A program made the translations under genes and the position numbers. 15,156 bases of DNA from an uncultured Clostridia bacterium (lineage in GTDB: Bacteria; Bacillota; Clostridia; Oscillospirales; Acutalibacteraceae): the NCBI GenBank assembly GCA_946042285.1, contig CAMGDK010000025.1, positions 1 through 15,156 on the forward strand. Reading direction: 5' to 3'. The notes beneath the pieces are model-generated. The model was not told the DNA's origin, made no database searches, and worked only from the letters and a program-made list of their open reading frames with translations. Positions 7,097 through 15,072 of the stretch are shown in pieces. Each line of letters opens with the position of its first letter. Positions within the stretch are counted from its first letter, which is position 1.

Positions 7097-8383
7097 ATGT
7101 CAAGAGATGATTCAAGAAAAAGCTACGCAAGATGCTCATTTTGCGGAAAATCTGAATCAATGGTACACAAGTTAATAGAGGGTCCGGGTGTATTTATCTG
7201 CGACGAATGTGTCTCGTTATGTCATGACTTAATTGCAGAAACAACATCACCGAATATTCCTCACAAAAGCTCTGATTGCGATATTAAGCTTCCAAAGCCA
7301 CAGCAAATCAAGGAAAAGCTTGATGAGTATGTTATCGGTCAGGACGAGGCAAAGATTGCACTGTCCGTCGCTGTATATAACCATTATAAAAGAATATTCA
7401 GCGATAACAGTGATAACTCCGTTGAGCTTCAAAAGAGTAATATTTTGCTTTTGGGTCCCACAGGTGTCGGTAAGACAATGCTTGCTCAAACACTTGCAAA
7501 AATACTCGATGTACCATTTGCAATTGCCGACGCTACAACGCTCACAGAGGCAGGCTATGTCGGCGAAGATGTTGAAAATATTCTTTTAAGGCTGATACAA
7601 GCCGCTGATTTCGATGTTGAAAAGGCACAACGCGGAATTATTTATGTTGACGAGATTGACAAAATTTCCAGAAAAAGCGAAAACCGTTCAATAACAAGAG
7701 ATGTAAGCGGTGAGGGTGTTCAGCAGGCGCTTCTCAAAATTTTAGAGGGTACTGTTTCAAACGTTCCTCCCGGAGGCGGAAGAAAGCATCCGCAACAGGA
7801 GTTTATTCAAATTGACACCACTAACATTCTTTTTATATGCGGCGGTGCATTTGACGGAATAGAAAAAATAATAGAGAAGAGAATCGGCGGTAAATCAATG
7901 GGATTTGGTGCTGATATTAACAGTCAAAAGATTGATCAAGGTGAGATTTTAAATCAAGCGGTTCAGCACGACCTTGTTAAATACGGTCTTATTCCGGAGC
8001 TTATAGGCAGAATACCGGTTATTACAGTGCTTGAAAGCCTTGACAAATCAGCACTTATTAAAATTATGACAGAGCCGAAGAATTCTATTGTAAAACAGTA
8101 TCAAAGGCTTTTTGAATACGATGGTGTATCGCTTGAATTTAAAGCCGATGCATTAGAGGCTATTGCTGATATTACTCTTGAGAGAAAAACCGGAGCAAGA
8201 GGGCTGAGAAGTGTTTTCGAATCTGTTTTGACAGACTTAATGTTCTCAACTCCAAGTGATCATACTGTTGAAAAAATTATTATTACCGAGGATGCAGTAA
8301 GAAAATCAGCTGATCCGATTGTATTAAAGAATCCTAATAAGATTCCTGTCGATCTTACTGCTGACTCAATCAAAAACGCATAA
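7097..8383 (+). CDS. clpX: ATP-dependent Clp protease ATP-binding subunit ClpX
   Basis: This 428-residue AAA+ unfoldase feeds substrates to ClpP. The N-terminal zinc-binding domain has C13, C16, C35 and C38. The AAA+ module shows Walker A GPTGVGKT (residues 120-127), pore loop GYVGED (153-158), Walker B IIYVDEID (181-188) and the RKH pore loop (229-231). Sensor 2 is GARGLR (366-371). The ClpP-docking loop reads MGF (268-270), a variant of the usual IGF/LGF tripeptide. I start the protein at MSRDDSRK because of the adjacent Shine-Dalgarno and the family's usual N-terminus. It is encoded 13 bases after clpP. A hairpin follows the stop codon. Confidence 0.96.
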   Translation: MSRDDSRKSYARCSFCGKSESMVHKLIEGPGVFICDECVSLCHDLIAETTSPNIPHKSSDCDIKLPKPQQIKEKLDEYVIGQDEAKIALSVAVYNHYKRIFSDNSDNSVELQKSNILLLGPTGVGKTMLAQTLAKILDVPFAIADATTLTEAGYVGEDVENILLRLIQAADFDVEKAQRGIIYVDEIDKISRKSENRSITRDVSGEGVQQALLKILEGTVSNVPPGGGRKHPQQEFIQIDTTNILFICGGAFDGIEKIIEKRIGGKSMGFGADINSQKIDQGEILNQAVQHDLVKYGLIPELIGRIPVITVLESLDKSALIKIMTEPKNSIVKQYQRLFEYDGVSLEFKADALEAIADITLERKTGARGLRSVFESVLTDLMFSTPSDHTVEKIIITEDAVRKSADPIVLKNPNKIPVDLTADSIKNA

Positions 8384-8389
8384 GCAAAT

Positions 8390-8427
8390 ATCAAAAAGGC
8401 TTGGATTATGTTCAAGCCGATTTTGAT
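8390..8427 (+). terminator. imperfect terminator-like hairpin between clpX and lon
   Basis: GGCTTG (8398-8403) pairs with CAAGCC (8413-8418) around a nine-base loop. ATCAAAA (8390-8396) can extend the stem with TTTTGAT (8421-8427), across a small internal loop. The T-run after the GC-rich stem is interrupted (GATTTTGATTTATT), so it may end only part of the transcripts. No convincing separate promoter for lon was found in the 75-base gap, which favours partial read-through from clpX. Confidence 0.5.
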
Positions 8428-8458
8428 TTATTAAATTTAAAAAAATCAGAGATATTTT

Positions 8459-11134
8459 ATGGGCGATAATTATACAAAAGATTTATGTTTTAATATACCT
8501 GTTATTCCGTTGAGGGGACTTGTTATTTTTCCCGAAATGGTACTCCATTTTGATGTAGGCAGGTCTAAGAGTATAGCAGCATTGAAAAGCGCAATGAATA
8601 ACGATCAAAAGGTTTTTCTTGTGTGTCAAAAGGATGCTTCTGTTGATGATCCCGATATTGATGACATCTATGACATCGGTGTTGTTTGCAATATCAAGCA
8701 GATGCTCAAAATTCCTAACAGCAACAATCTACGAGTTGTAGTGGAGGGTGAGGAAAGAGCTGCTTTAAACAGTCTTAGAATTGTCAGTGAGGACGGAACA
8801 TACTTAAGCGCTGACATCAGCTATATAAACTGTGATGAATATACACAAACCGAGCAGATAAAGGCATATCAAAGAGCTGTAAAAAGTGAATTTGAAGCGT
8901 ATGCTTCACTTGTTCCGAAAATCAATGAAAGTGTTATTGCAAAGGTTATTTCTATCAGCCATGCAGGCAAGCTTTGTGATTATATTTGTTCAAATACCTT
9001 TCTTGATTGTGCACAAAAGCAGGATATTCTCGAAACCTGCGATGTTCAATCTCGCCTGACTCAATTATTGGTTTATCTTAAAAAAGAGAATACCTCACTT
9101 GAGATTGAGGCAGAGATACACGAAAAGGTTCAAATTGAAATTGACAAGAATCAACGCGAATATTATCTTCGTGAAGAAATGAAGGTTATTGCCGACACTC
9201 TCGGCGAAGGTGATAATCCGCTTGAAGAGGCAGAAGAGTATAAGGGTAGAGTAAATGGCTTGAAATGCTCAGTCGATATTAAAGATAAGCTCTTAAAGGA
9301 ATGTGATAAGCTCATGAAAATGCCGAGCGGATCACATGAAGCAACAGTTGTCAGAAATTATCTCGATAAATGTCTTGAGATTCCTTTTGGAAAATACACA
9401 AATGACAGAATAAGTCTTGAGCGTGCACGAAAAATTCTTGACAGAGATCATTACGGTATTGACAATGTGAAGCAAAGAGTAGTTGATTCTCTTGCTGTAT
9501 ATAAAAGAAATCCTGAATTTAACGGTCAAATCCTTTGCTTTGCCGGTCCTCCCGGTGTCGGTAAAACTTCTGTTGTTAAATCATTAGCAAACGCCATGGG
9601 CAGAAAATATGTTAGAGTAGCTCTCGGCGGAATTCATGACGAGGCAGAGATAAGAGGACACAGAAAAACATATATCGGCTCCATGCCCGGCAGAATTGTC
9701 GATGCCGTTATCAAAAGCGGTGTTATGAATCCTATCATTCTTCTTGACGAGATTGATAAGCTTGGAAATGATTATAAGGGTGATCCGTCTTCTGCATTGC
9801 TTGAAGCTCTTGATCCTGAACAAAACAGTTCATTCGTTGATCATTATATTGATTTTTCTATCGACTTGAGTCGAGTAATGTTTATCACTACTGCAAATGA
9901 CACATCAAGAATCGATGCTCCTCTTTATGACAGAATGGAGGTAATTGAGCTTAATTCCTATTCACCTTTGGAAAAGCTTAATCCTATCATTCTTCTTGAC
10001 GAGATTGATAAGCTTGGAAATGATTATAAGGGTGATCCGTCTTCTGCATTGCTTGAAGCTCTTGATCCTGAACAAAACAGTTCATTCGTTGATCATTATA
10101 TTGATTTTTCTATCGACTTGAGTCGAGTAATGTTTATCACTACTGCAAATGACACATCAAGAATCGATGCTCCTCTTTATGACAGAATGGAGGTAATTGA
10201 GCTTAATTCCTATTCACCTTTGGAAAAGCTTAATATTGCTAAAAAGCATCTTGTAAAAAAAGAGCTTGCAAGGCATTCACTGTCTGCAAGAGAGCTGAAA
10301 ATTACAGATGATGCATTGAGCATTATTATTGATTGCTACACAAGGGAAGCAGGAGTCAGACAGCTTCAAAAAGAAATAGCAACACTTTGCAGGAAATCTC
10401 TTGTAGAAATTGAAAAGGGTAAAAAATCAGTTAAGATTACTGCTGATAATATTGAACACTATCTCGGGAAGAAAAAGTATCTTGAAGAAGCTATTTCTAA
10501 AGATAATCTTGTCGGTACCGTTAATGGACTTGCGTGGACAAGCGTCGGCGGAACGATGCTTCCGATTGAGGTTAGTGCTCTTGACGGTACAGGTAAAATC
10601 GAGCTTACGGGTAACCTCGGTGATGTAATGAAGGAAAGCGCAAAAACCGCTGTTTCATACGTTCGCTCTATTGCAGATAATTTAGGTATAAATACTGATT
10701 TCTATAAAACAAAGGATATACATATCCATGCACCTGAGGCTGCTATTCCTAAGGATGGTCCTTCCGCAGGTCTCGCTCTCACGACTGCTATTGTAAGTGA
10801 GCTTACAGGTGTAGCAATTAAATCAAATGTTGCCATGACCGGCGAAATAAGTCTTAAGGGTAAAGCACTTCCCATCGGTGGATTGAAGGAAAAGTCTATG
10901 GCTGCCTACAAGGCCGGTTGCGACACTGTAATAATTCCTCGGGATAACGAAAAGGATCTTGCCGATATTTCCGAAGAAGTAAAAGCAACTGTATCGTTTG
11001 TTACAGTATCTTCCTTTGAAGAGCTTGTGCCTTATGCTTTTGTTGATTCCTTTTCCTATGCCGATGACAACAAAAAGAAACAGAAGGTTGTGATGAATAA
11101 AAAATCAACAACCGTTCCGGCTGTAACACAGTAG
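8459..11134 (+). CDS. lon: ATP-dependent protease Lon with an internal 84-residue tandem duplication
   Basis: This 891-residue protein is a LonA-type protease, about 84 residues longer than expected. Order: N-terminal substrate-binding domain (about 10-205), helical linker (about 210-300), AAA+ module with Walker A GPPGVGKT (363-370), and protease domain (about 690-865). The dyad is S769 in PKDGPSAG and K812 in GGLKEK. Residues 425-508 are repeated exactly as 509-592. Walker B LLDEID therefore occurs at 428-433 and 512-517, sensor 1 at N480 and N564, and the arginine finger of DRMEVI at R492 and R576. Sensor 2 is single (R634). The reading frame is kept, and ATPase activity could be altered or lost. 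The start has only a weak purine stretch upstream. engB follows eight bases after the stop. Confidence 0.93.
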   Translation: MGDNYTKDLCFNIPVIPLRGLVIFPEMVLHFDVGRSKSIAALKSAMNNDQKVFLVCQKDASVDDPDIDDIYDIGVVCNIKQMLKIPNSNNLRVVVEGEERAALNSLRIVSEDGTYLSADISYINCDEYTQTEQIKAYQRAVKSEFEAYASLVPKINESVIAKVISISHAGKLCDYICSNTFLDCAQKQDILETCDVQSRLTQLLVYLKKENTSLEIEAEIHEKVQIEIDKNQREYYLREEMKVIADTLGEGDNPLEEAEEYKGRVNGLKCSVDIKDKLLKECDKLMKMPSGSHEATVVRNYLDKCLEIPFGKYTNDRISLERARKILDRDHYGIDNVKQRVVDSLAVYKRNPEFNGQILCFAGPPGVGKTSVVKSLANAMGRKYVRVALGGIHDEAEIRGHRKTYIGSMPGRIVDAVIKSGVMNPIILLDEIDKLGNDYKGDPSSALLEALDPEQNSSFVDHYIDFSIDLSRVMFITTANDTSRIDAPLYDRMEVIELNSYSPLEKLNPIILLDEIDKLGNDYKGDPSSALLEALDPEQNSSFVDHYIDFSIDLSRVMFITTANDTSRIDAPLYDRMEVIELNSYSPLEKLNIAKKHLVKKELARHSLSARELKITDDALSIIIDCYTREAGVRQLQKEIATLCRKSLVEIEKGKKSVKITADNIEHYLGKKKYLEEAISKDNLVGTVNGLAWTSVGGTMLPIEVSALDGTGKIELTGNLGDVMKESAKTAVSYVRSIADNLGINTDFYKTKDIHIHAPEAAIPKDGPSAGLALTTAIVSELTGVAIKSNVAMTGEISLKGKALPIGGLKEKSMAAYKAGCDTVIIPRDNEKDLADISEEVKATVSFVTVSSFEELVPYAFVDSFSYADDNKKKQKVVMNKKSTTVPAVTQ
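9731..9982 (+). repeat. tandem repeat copy 1 within lon (252 bases, 84 codons)
   Basis: This is the first copy of a direct repeat with period 252. It encodes residues 425-508 of Lon: Walker B, sensor 1, the arginine finger and the first residues leading into the small AAA+ subdomain. It is preceded by AAT (9728-9730), which is also the last triplet of the unit. Confidence 0.97.
9983..10234 (+). repeat. tandem repeat copy 2 within lon (252 bases, 84 codons)
   Basis: This copy is identical to 9731-9982 at every base I compared, including silent positions, and abuts it with no spacer. The triplet AAT occurs at 9728-9730, 9980-9982 and 10232-10234, so the shared sequence at the breakpoints is only three bases. 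Normal Lon sequence resumes at IAKKHLVKKE (10235 onward). Confidence 0.97.
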
Positions 11135-11142
11135 GAGATATT

Positions 11143-11733
11143 ATGAATTATAATAAAGCTTTTTTTGAAGCAGCGTACGGCTTGTTATCTCAATTACCTG
11201 ATAGCAATGCTTGCGAAATAGCCTTTGCCGGTAGATCAAATGTCGGCAAAAGCTCGCTACTTAATAAGTTGTTTAACAGAAAGCAGCTTGCAAGAGTCAG
11301 CTCTGTTCCCGGAAAGACTGTTACTATCAATTTTTATGATGTTGACGGTATCAAGTTTGTTGATTTACCGGGATACGGATACGCTAAGCTCAGTAAGCAG
11401 GAGCTTGGTAGATTTTCTGAGCTTATGGAGGGCTATTTTAAAACCGACAGAAATATTGCTCTTGTTGTTCAGTTAATTGATATGCGTCATCCTCTTTCAA
11501 AGGATGATGAAGGAATGATTGAATTTCTTAAAGCTATGGAAATACCGTTTATTATCGTTATGACCAAATGTGACAAGCTTAAGAAAAAAGCTTACGAGGA
11601 GAGGCTTGCTCTTTCTAAGCATGAGCTTGCTTTTGCGGGTAATGTTCCCGTAATTCCGTTTTCCTCCGTTACCGGTCAGGGAATTAACGGAATTAAAAAC
11701 TATATTGAAAAAGCAGTGATGTTGGAGGATTAA
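11143..11733 (+). CDS. engB: Ribosome biogenesis GTP-binding protein EngB/YsxC
   Basis: This 196-residue TrmE-Era-family GTPase is needed for 50S subunit assembly in bacteria where it was studied. Motifs: G1 GRSNVGKSS (residues 30-38), G2 region GKTVTINFY (57-65), G3 DLPGYGYA (74-81), G4 TKCD (141-144) and G5 SSVTG (174-178). GYGYAK and the short length are typical of EngB. The Shine-Dalgarno AGGAGA overlaps the TAG stop of lon (11132-11134), so the two genes are probably one transcript. This lon-engB pairing is common in Bacillota. The frame is intact, and only two bases separate it from the next gene. Confidence 0.96.
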   Translation: MNYNKAFFEAAYGLLSQLPDSNACEIAFAGRSNVGKSSLLNKLFNRKQLARVSSVPGKTVTINFYDVDGIKFVDLPGYGYAKLSKQELGRFSELMEGYFKTDRNIALVVQLIDMRHPLSKDDEGMIEFLKAMEIPFIIVMTKCDKLKKKAYEERLALSKHELAFAGNVPVIPFSSVTGQGINGIKNYIEKAVMLED

Positions 11734-11735
11734 AT

Positions 11736-13010
11736 ATGGAAAAATTACCGTTTGTTTCAAAAGAAAAGGTTGAAGAAATTGCACAGGTTTATCCTACTCC
11801 CTTTCACCTTTATGACGAGAAAGGAATAAGAGAAAATGTCAGCAACCTTAAGAAAGCATTTTCTTGGAATAAAGGATTTAAGGAATATTTTGCCGTTAAG
11901 GCAACTCCTAATCCATTCTTAATTAACATTCTACGTGAGTACGGTTGCGGATGTGATTGCTCGTCAAAAACAGAGCTTATGATGGCTAAAACAATCGGTG
12001 CAACAGGCGACGATATAATGTTTTCTTCAAACGATACTCCTATTGAAGAGTTTAAGTACTGCAATGATTTAGGCGGTATTATCAATCTTGATGATATTAC
12101 TCATATTGAAGCTGTTGAAAAAGCATGTGGAAGGCTCCCAGAAAAAATGAGCTGCCGTTATAATCCGGGTGGAATTTTTAAAATTTCAAATGACATTATG
12201 GATAATCCCGGTGATGCTAAATACGGTATGACTACTGAGCAAATATATAAGGCCTATGAAATCATGAAGGAAAAGGGTGTAAAAGAATTCGGTATTCATT
12301 CCTTCCTTTGTTCGAATACAGTTACCAATGAGTATTACCCAATGCTTGCAAAGCTTTTATTTGAGCTTATTGTAGATATTAAAAACAAGCTCGGAATACA
12401 TATTTCATTCGTAAATCTTTCCGGCGGTATCGGAATTCCTTACAGACCTGAACAGGAAAAGAATGACATTTTCGTTATTGGTGAGGGTGTTCGTAAGGCT
12501 TATGAGGAAGTGCTCGTTCCTGCAGGAATGGACGATGTAGCAATATTTACTGAGCTTGGAAGATATATGATGGGTCCTTACGGCGGTCTTGTTACAAAGG
12601 CAATCAACGAAAAGCACACTCATAAAGAGTATGTCGGCGTTGACGCTTGTGCAGTTAACCTTATGAGACCTGCTATCTACGGCGCTTATCATCACATTAC
12701 AGTTCTCGGCAAGGAGAACGAGGCTTGTGATTTTAAATATGATGTTACAGGCTCACTTTGCGAGAATTGCGATAAATTTGCTATTGATAGAATGCTTCCT
12801 AAAATTGAGATGGGTGACTATCTCTTTATTCACGATGCAGGTGCTCACGGATTTTCTATGGGCTATAACTATAATGGCAAGCTTAAGAGTGCCGAAATTC
12901 TTTTAAACGAAGATGGTTCATTCAAGCTTATAAGAAGGGCGGAAACTCCTAAAGACTATTTCCAAACCTTTGATTGCTTTGATTTATATGATGAATTGAT
13001 TAAAGAATAA
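11736..13010 (+). CDS. lysA: Diaminopimelate decarboxylase-family PLP enzyme (divergent)
   Basis: This 424-residue fold-III (alanine-racemase-like barrel) decarboxylase would make lysine from meso-diaminopimelate if it is a true LysA. The PLP lysine is K55 in FAVKATPNP, followed by GCGCDCSSKTEL (70-81). The glycine-rich loop is SGGIGIPY (229-236). E273 and R276 lie in ELGR (usually EPGR), and C342-E343 match the usual CES motif, here CENCD. It departs from classic LysA at HSFLCSN (188-194), where the common pattern is HxHIGSQ, and at GAHGFSM (369-375), usually GAY. I read it as a divergent subfamily that databases usually label LysA; substrate specificity is uncertain. GGAGG (11724-11728) precedes the ATG, two bases after engB. 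Confidence 0.8.
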   Translation: MEKLPFVSKEKVEEIAQVYPTPFHLYDEKGIRENVSNLKKAFSWNKGFKEYFAVKATPNPFLINILREYGCGCDCSSKTELMMAKTIGATGDDIMFSSNDTPIEEFKYCNDLGGIINLDDITHIEAVEKACGRLPEKMSCRYNPGGIFKISNDIMDNPGDAKYGMTTEQIYKAYEIMKEKGVKEFGIHSFLCSNTVTNEYYPMLAKLLFELIVDIKNKLGIHISFVNLSGGIGIPYRPEQEKNDIFVIGEGVRKAYEEVLVPAGMDDVAIFTELGRYMMGPYGGLVTKAINEKHTHKEYVGVDACAVNLMRPAIYGAYHHITVLGKENEACDFKYDVTGSLCENCDKFAIDRMLPKIEMGDYLFIHDAGAHGFSMGYNYNGKLKSAEILLNEDGSFKLIRRAETPKDYFQTFDCFDLYDELIKE

Positions 13011-13020
13011 AGAATGTTTA

Positions 13021-13049
13021 AAATCCCTGAAAATAATTCAGGGATTTTT
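13021..13049 (+). terminator. intrinsic terminator after the lysA-like gene
   Basis: AAATCCCTGAA (13021-13031) pairs perfectly with TTCAGGGATTT (13037-13047) around the loop AATAA and runs into T5 (13045-13049). It closes the lon-engB-lysA transcript ten bases after the stop codon. Confidence 0.92.
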
Positions 13050-13050
13050 C

Positions 13051-13079
13051 TTTACTTTCACGATTTAGTGTGTTACAAT
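13051..13079 (+). promoter_or_regulatory. promoter of yerC-methyltransferase-hslO
   Basis: TTTACT (13051-13056) and TACAAT (13074-13079) are 17 bases apart, directly after the terminator and 27 bases before the yerC ATG. The -35 box is weak (four of six). Confidence 0.6.
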
Positions 13080-13106
13080 AATAACATCATAAAATGAGGT
13101 GATATT

Positions 13107-13415
13107 ATGGGTAGAAAATTACAGGATGATAATGTAGATTTTTTGTTCAAGGCAGTACTTTCCTTGAAATCTGAAGATGAATGCTACGATTTTTTTGAGG
13201 ATCTCCTCACTGTGCAGGAGTTAAAAGCAATCAGTCAACGCATTGTTGTTGCAAAAATGCTTTCGGAAAAATGCGTTTATACAGATATAGTTAATGCAAC
13301 AGGCGCATCTACTGCAACAATAAGCAGAGTTAATCGCTCGTTACAGTATGGTTGTGACGGCTATGACAAGATTTTTGACAGGATAAGAACGGCAGAAGAA
13401 GATGAGCAGTTATAA
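13107..13415 (+). CDS. yerC: TrpR-like DNA-binding protein, YerC/YecD family
   Basis: This 102-residue protein matches the YerC/YecD family of TrpR-related proteins. Residues 34-54 (LTVQELKAISQRI and following) form the helix that precedes the DNA-binding unit. The helix-turn-helix lies at about 57-79 (YTDIVNATGASTATISRVNRSL), and the tail YGCDGYD is typical. Its ligand and targets are not known to me; tryptophan binding should not be assumed from the fold. GAGGTGAT (13096-13103) supports the ATG. It is first in a unit with a methyltransferase that overlaps its 3' end by 14 bases, so it could regulate its own operon, but no operator is visible. Confidence 0.92.
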   Translation: MGRKLQDDNVDFLFKAVLSLKSEDECYDFFEDLLTVQELKAISQRIVVAKMLSEKCVYTDIVNATGASTATISRVNRSLQYGCDGYDKIFDRIRTAEEDEQL

Positions 13416-14130
13416 TACCTTTGCATTATTTTACGATGATTTGACGCAAAATGTTGATTATGAAGTCAGGAGTGATTACATTTCTGACTTTTTTTGCAGG
13501 CTTGGAGTTGAGAGCGGTAAAATTCTTGACTTAGCCTGCGGAACGGGTAGCGTCAGCGTGTGCCTGCATAACAAGGGCTACGATGTCACAGGAATTGATT
13601 TATCCTCGGATATGTTAACTATTGCCGACAGTAAATCAAATGGCAAAATAAAGCTTATACAAGGTGATATGACTGATTTTTGCACTAATGAGTGCTATGA
13701 CGGCTGTGTTTGCTCTCTCGACAGTATAAATCATCTGGTAAGTATTGAGGATGTCAAAAAATGCTTTAAATGTGTTAAAAACGCACTTAAAACAAATGGT
13801 GTTTTTGTTTTTGATGTTAACACAATTTACAAGCATAATCATATTTTAGGTGACAATTCGTTTGTGTTTGACGAGGAGGATTATTTTCTTTCTTGGGACA
13901 ACGAAAATGTTGGTGATAATTCTGTCAGAATACTCCTCGATTTCTTTGTCTTTAACGGTACAAGCTATGACAGATACAGTGAAGAGTTTTATGAAAAAGC
14001 TTATTCAATTGATGAGATTGTTTCAGCACTTGATGGATTTGAAATAATTGATATATTTGATGATTTGACATTTGATAAACCTAAAGACGATAGTGAAAGA
14101 TTATATTTTGTTTGCAAAAAGGAAAGATGA
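13402..14130 (+). CDS. Class I SAM-dependent methyltransferase
   Basis: This 242-residue protein has a Rossmann-fold methyltransferase core: motif I LDLACGTGS (residues 42-50), which binds SAM, motif II VTGIDLSSDML (62-72) and the adenine-binding QGDMTDF (87-93). A post-motif region FVFDVNT follows. The N-terminus MSSYNTFALFYDDLTQNVDY is common in small-molecule methyltransferases of Clostridia, but nothing identifies the substrate. The start overlaps yerC by 14 bases and has only a GAAGAAG-type purine stretch in front, so translation is likely coupled. hslO follows six bases after the stop. The shadow frames inside it are not genes. Confidence 0.88.
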   Translation: MSSYNTFALFYDDLTQNVDYEVRSDYISDFFCRLGVESGKILDLACGTGSVSVCLHNKGYDVTGIDLSSDMLTIADSKSNGKIKLIQGDMTDFCTNECYDGCVCSLDSINHLVSIEDVKKCFKCVKNALKTNGVFVFDVNTIYKHNHILGDNSFVFDEEDYFLSWDNENVGDNSVRILLDFFVFNGTSYDRYSEEFYEKAYSIDEIVSALDGFEIIDIFDDLTFDKPKDDSERLYFVCKKER

Positions 14131-14136
14131 TTAATT

Positions 14137-15006
14137 ATGGGTAAAATTGTAAGATATATAACAGAAGACGGTAGCGCCTTTATTATAGTTGCAGATACTA
14201 CCGATGTAGTTGCTGAGGCTGAAAGAATCCATAAAACATCAGCCGTTACTACTGCCGCTCTCGGAAGACTACTAACTGCTGCATCTATGATGGGTGATAT
14301 GCTTAAGGGTAAGGACGACTCAATCACCCTTCGCCTTGCCGGGGGCGGTCCAGCAGGTTCAATTATTGCCGTATCCGACAGTAACGGTAATGCAAGAGGT
14401 TACGTTCAAAATCCGATTGTTGAAATCCCGCTCAATGATAAAGGTAAGCTTGATGTAAAGGGTGCTGTCGGTACTAACGGTTATCTTTATGTAATGAAGG
14501 ATATTGGATTAAAGGAGCCTTATGTTGGGAGCACACAGATAGTCAGCGGTGAGATAGCTGAGGACATTACTAACTATTTTGCAGTTTCCGAACAAACGCC
14601 GTCGGTATGCGCTCTCGGTGTTCTTGTTAATCCGGACTTGACTGTTAAAAAAGCAGGCGGATTTATTATTCAACTGCTTCCCGGTTGTCCTGACAGTATT
14701 ATTGATAAAATTGAATATGCAATGAATGATATTGAACCGATTACAGTAATGCTTGATAAAGGTATGACTCCTGACGAAATTGCAGCTCGAGCTATGAATA
14801 ATATCAATATAGAAAAGCTTGACGAGTATGATATTTCGTATAAGTGCAATTGCTCAAAGGAAAGGGTAGAGGCAGCAATAATTTCAACAGGTATGGATAC
14901 TCTTCAAGAAATGGTTGATTCAGGCGAAAATGCAGAGGTTGAATGTCATTTTTGCGATAAAAAATATGTGTTTTCACCTGACGAAATAAAAAAATTGATG
15001 CAATAA
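14137..15006 (+). CDS. hslO: Hsp33, redox-regulated molecular chaperone
   Basis: This 289-residue protein is an Hsp33 chaperone, a cytoplasmic holdase activated by oxidative stress. The four zinc-binding, redox-sensing cysteines are present as CNC (C237, C239) and CHFC (C270, C273) in the C-terminal switch domain. The N-terminal domain shows RLAGGGPAGSIIAVSD and GNARGYVQNP, which are typical, and the middle has FAVSEQTPSVCALGVLV and GGFIIQLLPG. The length is normal. AAGGAAAGA (14119-14127) overlaps the end of the methyltransferase gene and sits before the ATG. The sequence shows no strong terminator after it; an A/T-only hairpin overlaps the tRNA promoter. Confidence 0.96.
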   Translation: MGKIVRYITEDGSAFIIVADTTDVVAEAERIHKTSAVTTAALGRLLTAASMMGDMLKGKDDSITLRLAGGGPAGSIIAVSDSNGNARGYVQNPIVEIPLNDKGKLDVKGAVGTNGYLYVMKDIGLKEPYVGSTQIVSGEIAEDITNYFAVSEQTPSVCALGVLVNPDLTVKKAGGFIIQLLPGCPDSIIDKIEYAMNDIEPITVMLDKGMTPDEIAARAMNNINIEKLDEYDISYKCNCSKERVEAAIISTGMDTLQEMVDSGENAEVECHFCDKKYVFSPDEIKKLMQ

Positions 15007-15035
15007 AAAAATCTTTAAAAACTTTAAAAAAAGTC

Positions 15036-15064
15036 TTGACTTTTTAATGGACTTAATGTATTAT
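15036..15064 (+). promoter_or_regulatory. promoter of the tRNA-Val gene or cluster
   Basis: TTGACT (15036-15041) and TATTAT (15059-15064) are 17 bases apart and each match at five of six positions. The predicted start is near 15071, about 33 bases before the tRNA. Confidence 0.8.
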
Positions 15065-15072
15065 ATAACACG

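Noticed and set aside
9731..10234. Duplication as a mobile element insertion or an ancient domain duplication
   Set aside because: There are no terminal inverted repeats, target-site duplications or transposase, and the copies show no divergence; the unit also starts and ends inside the AAA+ fold rather than at domain borders.
15028..15045. AAAAAGT/ACTTTTT hairpin after hslO as a terminator
   Set aside because: The stem is almost all A-T with a four-base loop, and it overlaps the -35 box of the tRNA promoter, so it is unlikely to be an efficient terminator.
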